The translations under genes were made by a program, and so were the position numbers. Source: Clostridia bacterium (GTDB lineage Bacteria > Bacillota > Clostridia > Christensenellales > Borkfalkiaceae). From it: 61,056 nt of DNA. This document shows positions 1-7,450 of the stretch, in pieces. The stretch lies in assembly GCA_017501885.1 (NCBI GenBank), contig JAFVWA010000119.1, positions 1 to 61,056 of the forward strand, written 5' to 3'. The notes beneath the pieces are model-generated. The model searched no databases and was not told where the DNA came from. It saw nothing but the letters and a program-made list of their open reading frames with translations. The number at the start of each line of letters is the position of its first letter. Within the stretch, counting starts at the first letter, position 1.

Positions 1-1
1 A

Positions 2-1099
2 TTTGAATTTAAAGAAGTTAAATTAGATAGTAAAACTGCTGTTTTTGTCCCACAAGATAATGTCAATAAAGAAGAATATGATAAAGGTGTTTCTTTAGTA
101 GATTTATTTAATATTTACTCTGCAGGTATAGTGATGGGCAGAGACTCTTTGTGTGCGCAAAATAGCAAAGAAGATATTGAAAAAATTATTTTAGACTTTA
201 AGACTAAAGATGAAAACGATTTAAGAGTTAAATATAGTTTAGGAAAAGATACTGATTGGAAAGTTGGAGAAGCAAAAAAAGATATTGAAAGTGGTGTTGG
301 TAAACCTGTAGAAATTGCGTATAGAATTTTTGACAATAGATGGACTTATTATTCAGGCAAGCAAAATGGCTTCCATTGTCGTTCTCGTTCTGAGGTAATG
401 TGTAATTTTGCTAACGATGAAAATAATTTAGGGCTTGTTTTTTCAAGAGGTGATTCTTCGGCGAGGAAATTTTCAAATATTTTAGCGATAGATAAAATTG
501 TTGATGCGCATATTTTAGCAGGTCCTAGTATAGCTTCAATTGCGACGTTGTATATTGCACCTGATGATATTTCAAAAGAACGCACTGTTAATTATAACGT
601 TGCTCCGTTAAAAACTTTAACGCAAAATCTTTCGCATAACGTTAGCGAAAAAGACGTGTTTAATTATTGCTATGGTGTTTTATACAATCTTGCGTATAGA
701 GAAAAGTTTAATGATTTATTAAAACTTGATTATCCTAAAGTTTCTATCCCTGCAAATCAAGAAGAATTTGATAAGTTTGCAATGGCAGGTAAACGCTTAA
801 TTGAATTGCACTTGATGAAAGCAAACGTTTCTAAAGAGCTTGATTTAGAACTTGACGAAACACAAAATTTATCTATTGAGCAAGTTAAATATCAAGATGG
901 CAAAGTTTATATTAATAAAGTAACGGCAATTTGTGGTATAACTGAAGAGGTTTGGAATTACTTTATAGGTGGCTATCAAATAATAGATAAATGGTTAAAA
1001 ACTCACAAAGGCGAAGTTTTAGACTATGATAAATTCAGCCACTTAAAGAAAATCGTTGCAATAGTAGAAGAAACTATAAAGATACAAAAGACATTATAA
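2..1099 (+). CDS. Type ISP restriction-modification enzyme, C-terminal part (5' end outside window)
   Basis: The reading frame is open from base 2, so the gene enters from the left edge and only its last 365 codons are seen; the first ATG, at 131, is internal. The visible part matches the C-terminal specificity region of type ISP enzymes (single-chain helicase-nuclease-methyltransferases such as LlaGI): a YRIFDNRWTYY motif followed by an R.RSEVM block, then a helical segment around VFNYCYGVLYNLAYREKF and the AGKRLIELHL motif. This region reads the DNA target sequence. The nuclease, helicase and methylase parts would lie upstream and cannot be checked. A RES-domain gene follows 13 bp downstream on the same strand. 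Base composition is much more AT-rich than the genes after 3 kb, which suggests acquisition by transfer. Confidence 0.85.
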   Translation, partial: FEFKEVKLDSKTAVFVPQDNVNKEEYDKGVSLVDLFNIYSAGIVMGRDSLCAQNSKEDIEKIILDFKTKDENDLRVKYSLGKDTDWKVGEAKKDIESGVGKPVEIAYRIFDNRWTYYSGKQNGFHCRSRSEVMCNFANDENNLGLVFSRGDSSARKFSNILAIDKIVDAHILAGPSIASIATLYIAPDDISKERTVNYNVAPLKTLTQNLSHNVSEKDVFNYCYGVLYNLAYREKFNDLLKLDYPKVSIPANQEEFDKFAMAGKRLIELHLMKANVSKELDLELDETQNLSIEQVKYQDGKVYINKVTAICGITEEVWNYFIGGYQIIDKWLKTHKGEVLDYDKFSHLKKIVAIVEETIKIQKTL

Positions 1100-1112
1100 A
1101 AAAAGGTAAATA

Positions 1113-1856
1113 ATGAGAAACTTTTCAGAACTTAGTTATGAATTCATAAAATGGAAAAATACGGTTAATAAGAGGAATCGTTATTTTACTAAAACTGACT
1201 TATTAAGGTTATTGTATGATAATGATAAAATTTTTTCCTATGATGTGTTACAAGGTGATATATTTTACAGAGGGAGGATTTTTAATTTAGATGATATCGT
1301 TTCAAATAATAATCAATACATAGAGTGGGTTGATTCAAACGAAAAAACTTTTCAAGGATATGGCAAAAGAGATTCTGGCGCACCTATCGCAAAAACAGCT
1401 ACAGAAGGTCGTTTAAACGGAAAAGGTATTTCTTTTCTTTATGCTTGTAATAATGTAGAAACGGTTATTTATGAGTTGAGACCAACAAAAGATGAAAAAG
1501 TGTCGATAGCTGAATTTGTCGTAAAAAGAAATTGTATTTTCGCCGATTTAACTAGATTTAAATCTAATAAAATAAATGACGCACGTCTTGCTGATTTATT
1601 GAGACTAATTGCTGATGAGTTTTCTACACCTCATTATGCTGGGCATAATTATGCTTTTACACAATATCTAGCTGGTCATTTTATGAATATGGGGTTTGAT
1701 GGAATAATATTTTCAAGTTCGCTAAGCCCACAAGGAGAAAATTTTGTATTTTTTCACCCTAATGACTGCGAGGCTGTTAGTTCACGACTATTTATGGTTG
1801 AGGATATTTCAATCAAATTCAATTCATTGACACGTAAGGATTTTCGTTTTTTATAA
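1113..1856 (+). CDS. RES-domain protein (putative NAD+-consuming effector)
   Basis: A 247-aa protein with the RES-fold signature residues in order: FYRGR (Arg53/55), IYELRP (Glu121) and a C-terminal FSSSLSPQGENFVFF block (Ser201-203), plus the conserved TQYLAGHF...GFDGIIF segment (184-200). RES domains of the MbcT/ParT type degrade or modify NAD+ or PRPP synthetase and are usually toxins paired with an upstream Xre antitoxin. No Xre-like antitoxin is present here; the partner upstream is a type ISP restriction enzyme and the gene downstream encodes a membrane protein. About 50 N-terminal residues precede the RES core. It starts at ATG 1113 after AAAAAAGGT. An abortive-infection role beside restriction is inference only. 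Confidence 0.8.
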   Translation: MRNFSELSYEFIKWKNTVNKRNRYFTKTDLLRLLYDNDKIFSYDVLQGDIFYRGRIFNLDDIVSNNNQYIEWVDSNEKTFQGYGKRDSGAPIAKTATEGRLNGKGISFLYACNNVETVIYELRPTKDEKVSIAEFVVKRNCIFADLTRFKSNKINDARLADLLRLIADEFSTPHYAGHNYAFTQYLAGHFMNMGFDGIIFSSSLSPQGENFVFFHPNDCEAVSSRLFMVEDISIKFNSLTRKDFRFL

Positions 1857-1883
1857 AAGTTAAAATAATTACAGAGGATAAAT

Positions 1884-2990
1884 ATGTCAAAAGAAAGATA
1901 TACGCTTACTCTTAAAGGTAAAATAATAATAATTTTATATGCAATAACAGTGGTTGTTGTTTTATCGCTAATACTACTTAATTGTTTAGCTCTAGCAAGT
2001 TTAGAAAATATAGAAACAATTAACATATCTACTACAATAATAGCTTCAGTTACATTTATTATTGCTTCTATTCTACAAGTATCTAGAGTAATTTTAAAGA
2101 AGCAACATAAGAACAATGAGATTTTTATGGAAGATGTTTTATCTTGGGGATTGACAGTTGCTTTATGCTTTTTAGCTTTGAGAATAGTATTAAATGGTGA
2201 CAAATATATTTACACTATTTATACGGCAGTAATGGCTATCACACTAATATTATTTCTCACTAAAGAAATGTTTGCTATTTCCTTTGTGGAAGAAAAAAGT
2301 AGGAACTACGTTGCTTTTAAAATTTTGCTATATACATTAATTTTTTCGCTTGCAATTGTTTATATTGTTTTGTTTTTTAATGCTTTATTTGAAAAAGAAA
2401 TCGCAAGCCAAATAATTACAATTATAGCAAGTATTCTTGGTGGACTGCTTACCTTGAGTGGTGTGGCTTGGACAATAAAAAGTAACAATAAAGATAGGAA
2501 AGCCGATTTGGAACGAATTGAGAACGAGCGTAAAGAAGAAGAAAGAAAAAGAGCAAAACCATATTTTGCCTTAAAAACGGTAGAATATCATGAAATCATT
2601 CAGCTAAATTGTTTAGTTCGTTTTTATGATGGGTGGGATGATGAAGAAAATAATGAGATGGTCAAATTTCATAACAGGATTGTTGCAAAGATTATTAATT
2701 CGCCATTGTCGGTTTCCATTGTCGAAAAAATATATCATGATAATAGGTGGTGGGATGCAGTAGCTAATAAAACCATACTGCCAAAGGATGATGAAATGCT
2801 TGAGTTTTACTCAAATACAACAAAAAATATTTTTTTGCAAGTGTGTGACGTTTTGGGTAATAATTATTATTATGAGTTAATTCTTCTTAATCAAGATTTT
2901 ATTTTGGATGGCATGCATTTTTATACTATAAAAGAATTTAGGGAAGTATCAAATAGAGAAATCCATAAAATAACAAACGACACCCCCTAA
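1884..2990 (+). CDS. Membrane protein of unknown function with C-terminal cytosolic domain
   Basis: I do not recognise the family. The 368-aa product has about six hydrophobic segments in its first 200 residues (roughly 13-35, 48-68, 87-105, 110-128, 146-168, 175-198). A charged, probably coiled-coil stretch rich in Lys, Glu and Arg follows (about 203-226), then a soluble domain of about 140 residues with many aromatic residues. The start at 1884 has AGAGGA 9 nt upstream. It follows the RES gene by 27 bp on the same strand and shares its strong AT bias, so it may belong to the same accessory unit. It converges on, and overlaps by 4 bp, the next gene on the minus strand. Confidence 0.7.
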   Translation: MSKERYTLTLKGKIIIILYAITVVVVLSLILLNCLALASLENIETINISTTIIASVTFIIASILQVSRVILKKQHKNNEIFMEDVLSWGLTVALCFLALRIVLNGDKYIYTIYTAVMAITLILFLTKEMFAISFVEEKSRNYVAFKILLYTLIFSLAIVYIVLFFNALFEKEIASQIITIIASILGGLLTLSGVAWTIKSNNKDRKADLERIENERKEEERKRAKPYFALKTVEYHEIIQLNCLVRFYDGWDDEENNEMVKFHNRIVAKIINSPLSVSIVEKIYHDNRWWDAVANKTILPKDDEMLEFYSNTTKNIFLQVCDVLGNNYYYELILLNQDFILDGMHFYTIKEFREVSNREIHKITNDTP

Positions 2991-3751
2991 TTTTCCTTTT
3001 CTTTGCCGAAGAGCATTAGGAAAATTGAGTAGGAAATCATTAGTCCGCCTGAGATAAGATAGTAAATCTTTATGGGGGCGAAAAAACTAAATAAACAAAA
3101 GGTTACGCCAAAAATTAAAAACTTTTTGGCGTTCTTTTTATATAAAAGTTCTTTTTTTATTATAGGTTTTTTTCTTTCAGTATAAAACGCCGAGTAGTCA
3201 ACATTTGGTAAAAGTCTTTTTTCCGAAAGAAGATTATACACGTCTTCGCTATTTTTAAGCACGACTTTTCCATTAAAACGCTCGGCAAACTCAATAACTT
3301 CTTTATCAAAAGACTCAGAATAAATCTCTGCAAACTCTCCGCCCAAGTTAAACGCCTTAACTACGTCCGATTTACTAACTTTTTCAAATGCAAACTTAAA
3401 CAAAAACCCCTTGTTTTGGCTTTTAGAATAATATCCACCGTTTACCATTTTTCCGTCGGTAATTTCTAAGGCGTTTAGCAAAAGTTCGTCTAAACTTTTT
3501 TTATCCATAAGGTTAAGCGCGGTGAGTGTTTTTGATATTTGCTTTTTTCCAAACGAGGCTTTGCTCTTTTTTTGGCGACTGCTAAGCATTTTTTTAACTG
3601 AAAACAGAGTAAATATACCGCTTAAACTAATTGCAATAACAACCGAATAGGGGTGGGGAACAAAATAGTTTAGAAAGATTATTCCTAAAATGAAAAAGCC
3701 AATAAAGACGAAAACTCCGTCTAAGAAAAGAGATACAAGGTTTATTCTCAT
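2987..3751 (-). CDS. Membrane protein with central soluble domain, unknown function
   Basis: A 254-aa product with two N-terminal hydrophobic segments (about 5-30 and 35-52) and two C-terminal ones (about 208-228 and 230-248), which enclose a soluble central domain. The centre contains KGFLFKFAFEKVSKSDV and a FAERFNGKVVLKN block. This layout, with strand, helix and strand segments between membrane hairpins, resembles proteins carrying Mrr-like nuclease folds, but no catalytic D...EXK triad is clear, so I do not assign a function. The start codon has a GGGGG ribosome binding site about 5 nt upstream on the minus strand. It marks the switch from AT-rich accessory DNA to the core region. Confidence 0.65.
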   Translation of the reverse strand: MRINLVSLFLDGVFVFIGFFILGIIFLNYFVPHPYSVVIAISLSGIFTLFSVKKMLSSRQKKSKASFGKKQISKTLTALNLMDKKSLDELLLNALEITDGKMVNGGYYSKSQNKGFLFKFAFEKVSKSDVVKAFNLGGEFAEIYSESFDKEVIEFAERFNGKVVLKNSEDVYNLLSEKRLLPNVDYSAFYTERKKPIIKKELLYKKNAKKFLIFGVTFCLFSFFAPIKIYYLISGGLMISYSIFLMLFGKEKEN

Positions 3752-3832
3752 AAAAACCCCCGAAAAGTTTTTTTAAGAATTTTTCCCCGAATTTTAAATT
3801 ATAAACTCTTTTGATAATATTTGCCTTTCTAA

Positions 3833-3861
3833 TTGATTTTATTGTGTTTTTGTGAGATAAT
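3833..3861 (+). promoter_or_regulatory. Sigma-A promoter for nadD-yqeK, apparently leaderless
   Basis: The -35 is TTGATT (3833-3838), the spacer is 17 bp and the -10 is GATAAT (3856-3861). The ATG of the gene begins at 3868, exactly 6 nt after the -10, which is where transcription should start. No Shine-Dalgarno sequence is present between them. Confidence 0.7.
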
Positions 3862-3867
3862 AAAAGC

Positions 3868-4998
3868 ATGGAAAGGGTAGCAATATTTGGCGGAACGTTC
3901 AGTCCCGTTCACAAGGAGCATATAGCGGTTGCAAAGCAAGCGGTTAAAGAGTTAAATCTTGACCGACTTATAGTTATGCCCACCTTTTTGCCACCCCACA
4001 AAAGCGCGCCCACCGAGAGCGGTCAGGATAGAATCAACATGCTAAAACTCGCCTTTTTAGGGGAAGACAAAATTGAAGTTAGCGATTTTGAACTTCAAAA
4101 AAAAGGCACGAGTTACACTTACCAAACGGTAGAGCATTTTAGTAACTTAATTGACGGGAAGCTTTATTTTATCGTGGGCGGAGATATGCTTGAGAACTTT
4201 AAGCATTGGAAAAACCCCGAAAGAATTTTATCGGCATGCACTTTGGCTTGTTTTGACCGAGAGTATAGCGACGTTGATTTTGAAAAGGAAAGGGAATATT
4301 TTGTAAAAACGTGGCAAAAAGACTTTGTTAAACTTAGTTACGTTGGAAAAAATATGTCTTCTACCAAAATTAGGGTATATAATCGCTTTGGTTTGGATAT
4401 AACGGATATGACTGACCAAAAAGTTTGCGAGTATATCAAAGCAAACAACTTGTATCAAGGGGACGAGTATTCGGAGTTCGTAAAAAAAAGCCTTACTATA
4501 AAAAGGCTTATTCACACGGCTGAAGTGGTGCTATGCGCCTTAAAAAAAGTTAAAGAGTTGGGGCTTGACGAACAAAAGGTCGTAACGGCGGCAACCTTGC
4601 ACGACTGTGCAAAGTATATTGACTACAAAACGGTTGACGGCTTTATAAAAGACGACGACCTTCCCGAGCCTGTTATCCACGCGTTCTTAGGTGCGTTTAT
4701 TGCACAAAATATTCTTAAAATAAAAGACCAAGATATAATAAACGCCATTCGTTACCACACGTCAGGCAGGGTAGGAATGAGCGTTTTGGAAAAGTTGATA
4801 TTCGTTGCGGATATGCTTGAAGATGGCAGAACTTACGAGGGCGTTGACACTTTAAGACAGTTCTACCAAGGCGATTTAGACGTTTGTTTTAGGGAATGTC
4901 TAAAAGAAGAAATGATTCATTTGATAAATAAAAAACAGTATATATATCGTTTGACGCTCGACGCGTTTGATTATTATGTTACGAAAGGAGAAAAATAA
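3868..4998 (+). CDS. nadD: Nicotinate-nucleotide adenylyltransferase fused to YqeK-type HD hydrolase
   Basis: A 376-aa two-domain protein. Residues 1-195 are NadD, which adenylylates nicotinate mononucleotide in NAD synthesis: the nucleotidyltransferase motif GGTFSPVHKEH (8-18), the VGGDMLENFKHW block (103-114) and SSTKIR (164-169). Residues about 200-376 are a YqeK HD-domain phosphohydrolase (Ap4A hydrolase family) with metal ligands in LIHTAEV (His216), TLHDCAKY (His245-Asp246) and the later IRYHTSGR. In many Bacillota nadD and yqeK are adjacent separate genes; here they form one frame with no internal stop or ribosome binding site. rsfS follows by 1 bp, the usual nadD-yqeK-rsfS order. The start is set by homology and by the promoter 6 nt upstream. 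Confidence 0.93.
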   Translation: MERVAIFGGTFSPVHKEHIAVAKQAVKELNLDRLIVMPTFLPPHKSAPTESGQDRINMLKLAFLGEDKIEVSDFELQKKGTSYTYQTVEHFSNLIDGKLYFIVGGDMLENFKHWKNPERILSACTLACFDREYSDVDFEKEREYFVKTWQKDFVKLSYVGKNMSSTKIRVYNRFGLDITDMTDQKVCEYIKANNLYQGDEYSEFVKKSLTIKRLIHTAEVVLCALKKVKELGLDEQKVVTAATLHDCAKYIDYKTVDGFIKDDDLPEPVIHAFLGAFIAQNILKIKDQDIINAIRYHTSGRVGMSVLEKLIFVADMLEDGRTYEGVDTLRQFYQGDLDVCFRECLKEEMIHLINKKQYIYRLTLDAFDYYVTKGEK

Positions 4999-4999
4999 T

Positions 5000-5341
5000 A
5001 TGGATGCAAAAACTTTTGCTAAGGAAATTTGTGAAATTTTAGGCAAGCACAAAGCCGAAGACGTCGTTATGATAGACGTTAGGGGCAAGACCGAAGTTGC
5101 CGACTACTACGTAGTTGCTGGCGGACGTTCGATGACTCATACGAGAGCGCTTATCGACCACGTTGAAGAAGAAACTGAAAAGATAGGCTTTTCTGCCATA
5201 AGACGCGAAGGCGTTAGAGAAGGCAGATGGGCAGTTTTAGATTACGGCGACGTTATCGTGCATATTTTCAACGACGAATCAAGACTTTTCTATCATTTAG
5301 AAAGCCTTTGGGACGACGGTAAAAACATAACCAAGTTCTAA
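5000..5341 (+). CDS. rsfS: Ribosomal silencing factor RsfS (Iojap family)
   Basis: A 113-aa protein that binds ribosomal protein uL14 and blocks subunit joining when nutrients are short. It shows the family blocks DVVMIDVRGKTEVADYYV, RSMTHTRALIDHVEE, REGVREGRWAVLDYGDVIVHIF and FYHLESLW. ATG 5000 is chosen over an in-frame ATG at 4967 because AGGAG lies at 4986-4990 and the family starts here. It is the third function of the nadD-yqeK-rsfS unit and is probably co-transcribed with it. Confidence 0.95.
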   Translation: MDAKTFAKEICEILGKHKAEDVVMIDVRGKTEVADYYVVAGGRSMTHTRALIDHVEEETEKIGFSAIRREGVREGRWAVLDYGDVIVHIFNDESRLFYHLESLWDDGKNITKF

Positions 5342-5574
5342 GACGATTTCTTAAAATAAATTCTATCGGCAATATCGGGGTCTATCTCAATAGTCCTAAC
5401 CGTTTTGGGTTTTCGTTTTTCCGAGTGTGGTTTAACCTCGGGTGGTGGCGGTTGTTTCTTTGCAAAATACCCTTTTAGGGTATAATAAACGCTTTTTATT
5501 CCCACAACTAAAAGTAGAGATATTATAAAAAGCGTAGCAGTTGTGAACGCGCCTACTATAAAAGAGATAATCAT
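5338..5574 (-). CDS. Small single-pass membrane protein with proline-rich tail, unknown
   Basis: A 78-aa open frame with one hydrophobic helix (about residues 3-30), a Lys-rich stretch, a PPPPEVKP segment and a hydrophilic tail ending near DPDIADRIYF. I do not recognise it. It converges on rsfS with a 4-bp overlap of the stop codons. No Shine-Dalgarno is visible, but on the minus strand TAATAT (5581-5586) lies exactly 6 nt before the ATG, the same geometry as the leaderless promoters elsewhere in the window; the -35 is weak. Sequence composition looks coding, but evidence is thin. Confidence 0.5.
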   Translation of the reverse strand: MIISFIVGAFTTATLFIISLLLVVGIKSVYYTLKGYFAKKQPPPPEVKPHSEKRKPKTVRTIEIDPDIADRIYFKKSS

Positions 5575-5662
5575 ACTTACATATTAAAGGCAAACTTTTC
5601 GAAAAAAACAAAAGTATTTGCCCTTTATTGCAATATAAAAACGAAATTTAAAGGAGTATTTT

Positions 5663-6493
5663 ATGCAAGAGATTGAAACCCCCGTATGCCAAAATGAACA
5701 AACTTTATATTTAGAGCAAGGCTCGCTTGCCGAGATAAAAGACACTCCCCAAAAAACTTCGCCAGATTTTCCTGAACTGTTAGGAAAAAGTGAAGACAAG
5801 TTAAAAAGGGAGTTTTATTTTTACCAAGTTCGCGAACTTATGCAAAAGGTTGGTCTTCACGTGAGCAGTCAAAAGACGCTTGGCGAGATTGAAGACAACA
5901 TTAAGCAAGCGAGAAATTTAGGTGTAAAAGACATTTTAGTAACGCCTTTTTACTATTCGGTCGTAAAGAGTTTAAAGCTTCGCGATAGAAAAGCTTTATC
6001 TATCGGCGTTGCGGTAGATTACCCGCTTGGAGAAAATGGGTTAAAAGGAAAGGTCGCAGACGTAAAAGAAGCGTGCAAAAAAGGCGCCGACTACGTATTT
6101 TGCTCACTTGCTAAAAACTCGTCTTCGCTCTCTTGCTTTGGTGAAGAAAAACGCAAGGCGATTAAGTGTAGAAAGGCTTGCAAAAAGCCGTTCGGCTTGA
6201 TAGCGCAAGCGTCGCTCGAAGAAGCCGAACTCATAAGAACGGTAAAAAACACCGATTCGCTTCGCGCGAGCGCAATAGTAATTCAGGGAAGCGCTAAAGA
6301 TGTGCACGCATTAAAAGACGCCGTTCGCACGGCTGTCCTATACAAGGGCAAGAGAAACGTTTACGTCATTACCGACGTGATAAGCGCAGAAGACCTTGCG
6401 GTGCTTATGGAAAGCAAGGCGGATAAGGTGTTTACACCACACGCGCACTTGATTGCAAAACAACTTAACGAGCGCGCTACCTTTTATTCGTAA
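5663..6493 (+). CDS. Deoxyribose-phosphate aldolase (DeoC)-like TIM-barrel protein, divergent
   Basis: A 276-aa product preceded by AAAGGAG. The centre follows the DeoC pattern: NIKQARNLGVKDILVTPFYY (about 90-109), then GVAVDYPLGENGLKGKVAD with VKEACKKGADYVF. An 80-residue N-terminal region has no obvious match. In true DeoC the segment after the GAD motif carries the catalytic Asp (E. coli Asp102) and a later KTSTGF motif carries the Schiff-base Lys; neither is visible here, where the first reads YVFCSLAKN. The fold is likely, but aldolase activity is doubtful. It stands alone between rsfS and the FMN riboswitch. Confidence 0.6.
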   Translation: MQEIETPVCQNEQTLYLEQGSLAEIKDTPQKTSPDFPELLGKSEDKLKREFYFYQVRELMQKVGLHVSSQKTLGEIEDNIKQARNLGVKDILVTPFYYSVVKSLKLRDRKALSIGVAVDYPLGENGLKGKVADVKEACKKGADYVFCSLAKNSSSLSCFGEEKRKAIKCRKACKKPFGLIAQASLEEAELIRTVKNTDSLRASAIVIQGSAKDVHALKDAVRTAVLYKGKRNVYVITDVISAEDLAVLMESKADKVFTPHAHLIAKQLNERATFYS

Positions 6494-6498
6494 AACGC

Positions 6499-6527
6499 TT
6501 GCCAAATAGAAAAGTATTGGTTATAAT
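6499..6527 (+). promoter_or_regulatory. Sigma-A promoter of the ribU riboswitch transcript
   Basis: TTGCCA (6499-6504), 17-bp spacer, TATAAT (6522-6527). Transcription would start near 6534, just upstream of the FMN aptamer. Confidence 0.75.
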
Positions 6528-6544
6528 AAAAGCATAAATAATAA

Positions 6545-6657
6545 ATTCTTTGGGGCGGGGTGAAATTCCCCATCGGCAGTCAAGTCTGCGAGCCTTTTTT
6601 TGGCTGATACGGTTTAATTCCGTAACCGACGGTTATAGTCCGGATGGGAAAAGAATT
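6545..6657 (+). promoter_or_regulatory. FMN riboswitch (RFN element)
   Basis: The conserved RFN strands are present in order: GGGGCGGGGTGAAATTCCCC, CATCGGC, a TCTGCGAGCC segment, ACCGACGGTTATAGTCCGG and ATGGGA. The outer helix P1 pairs ATTCTTT (from 6545) with AAAGAAT (to about 6656). It binds FMN and lowers expression of the following riboflavin transporter gene. Confidence 0.95.
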
Positions 6658-6698
6658 GATAGCAGTGGTTTTTCCACGCTTTTTAGTTGCCTTTTTAT

Positions 6699-6728
6699 GC
6701 CCCTTTGAATTTAAAAGGGGCTTTTATT
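6699..6728 (+). promoter_or_regulatory. Expression-platform hairpin of the FMN riboswitch (terminator and/or SD sequester)
   Basis: An 8-bp stem GCCCCTTT (6699-6706) with AAAGGGGC (6714-6721) and a 7-nt loop, followed by TTTTATT and then directly the ATG at 6729. The 3' arm contains AAGGGG, the only ribosome-binding-site candidate for ribU. The hairpin could therefore act as an intrinsic terminator, hide the ribosome binding site, or both. Confidence 0.75.
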
Positions 6729-7397
6729 ATGCAACAAAAACAAAACTTCTTAAAGTATTTTTCCACTCGTAACATTGCTCTTATGGCAATACTTTCGGCA
6801 ATATCCTTTATCCTTTACATGTTTGTAAAATTTCCATTGCCATTTATGTTTCCAGGATTTTTGGATATGCAGTTTTCTGATCTTCCCGCACTTCTTGGCG
6901 GATTTGCCATAGGCCCGTTTGCAGGTGGTGTTATAATAGTCGTTAAGTGTTTGCTTAAAATGCCTTTTTCTTCAACTGCATGCGTTGGCGAACTTGCAGA
7001 TATAATCGTTGGGCTTGCATTCGTTCTTCCCGCCGCCTTTTTCTACAAGTATAACCGCACCAAAAAAGGCGCCATTCTTGCAATGGTGTTAGGAACGACT
7101 ATAGCAATCGCCGTTTCGCTTTTTGCAAATAGATTTATCTTAATTCCTTTCTTTGCAAAAGAATATGGCATGGGAGCAGTAGTTGGAATGATGCAGTCTT
7201 TATATCCTGCAATCACCCCCGAAAGCGTTTACGATTACTATATTCCACTCGCAGCGTTGCCCTTTAACGCGTTAAGGTGTATAGTTTGTTCGGTGATAAC
7301 TTATTTTGTTTATAAACCTGTTGCTCGTGCAATGCGTTGGGAAAGAAAAAAACCGACTGAAAAAGAACAAGCAGATAACCCCAATCAAAAAGATTAA
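6729..7397 (+). CDS. ribU: Riboflavin ECF transporter S component RibU
   Basis: A 222-aa integral membrane protein, the substrate-binding S component of an energy-coupling-factor importer for riboflavin; the shared A and T components are not in this window. About six hydrophobic segments are seen, with the S-component features RNIALMAILSAISFILYM near the N-terminus and a DMQFSDLPALLGGFAIGPF block that matches RibU. ATG 6729 is chosen over an in-frame upstream start at 6687, since that codon would lie inside the riboswitch hairpin. Regulation by the FMN riboswitch supports riboflavin or FMN as ligand. Confidence 0.93.
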   Translation: MQQKQNFLKYFSTRNIALMAILSAISFILYMFVKFPLPFMFPGFLDMQFSDLPALLGGFAIGPFAGGVIIVVKCLLKMPFSSTACVGELADIIVGLAFVLPAAFFYKYNRTKKGAILAMVLGTTIAIAVSLFANRFILIPFFAKEYGMGAVVGMMQSLYPAITPESVYDYYIPLAALPFNALRCIVCSVITYFVYKPVARAMRWERKKPTEKEQADNPNQKD

Positions 7398-7415
7398 CTA
7401 AAACTAAAAAATCAA

Positions 7416-7444
7416 TTTACTTTTAACCCGCTTGGGTTTATAAT
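7416..7444 (+). promoter_or_regulatory. Sigma-A promoter for tsaE operon, apparently leaderless
   Basis: TTTACT (7416-7421), 17-bp spacer, TATAAT (7439-7444). The tsaE ATG at 7451 starts 6 nt after the -10, and no Shine-Dalgarno lies between. Confidence 0.7.
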
Positions 7445-7450
7445 GTTTAT

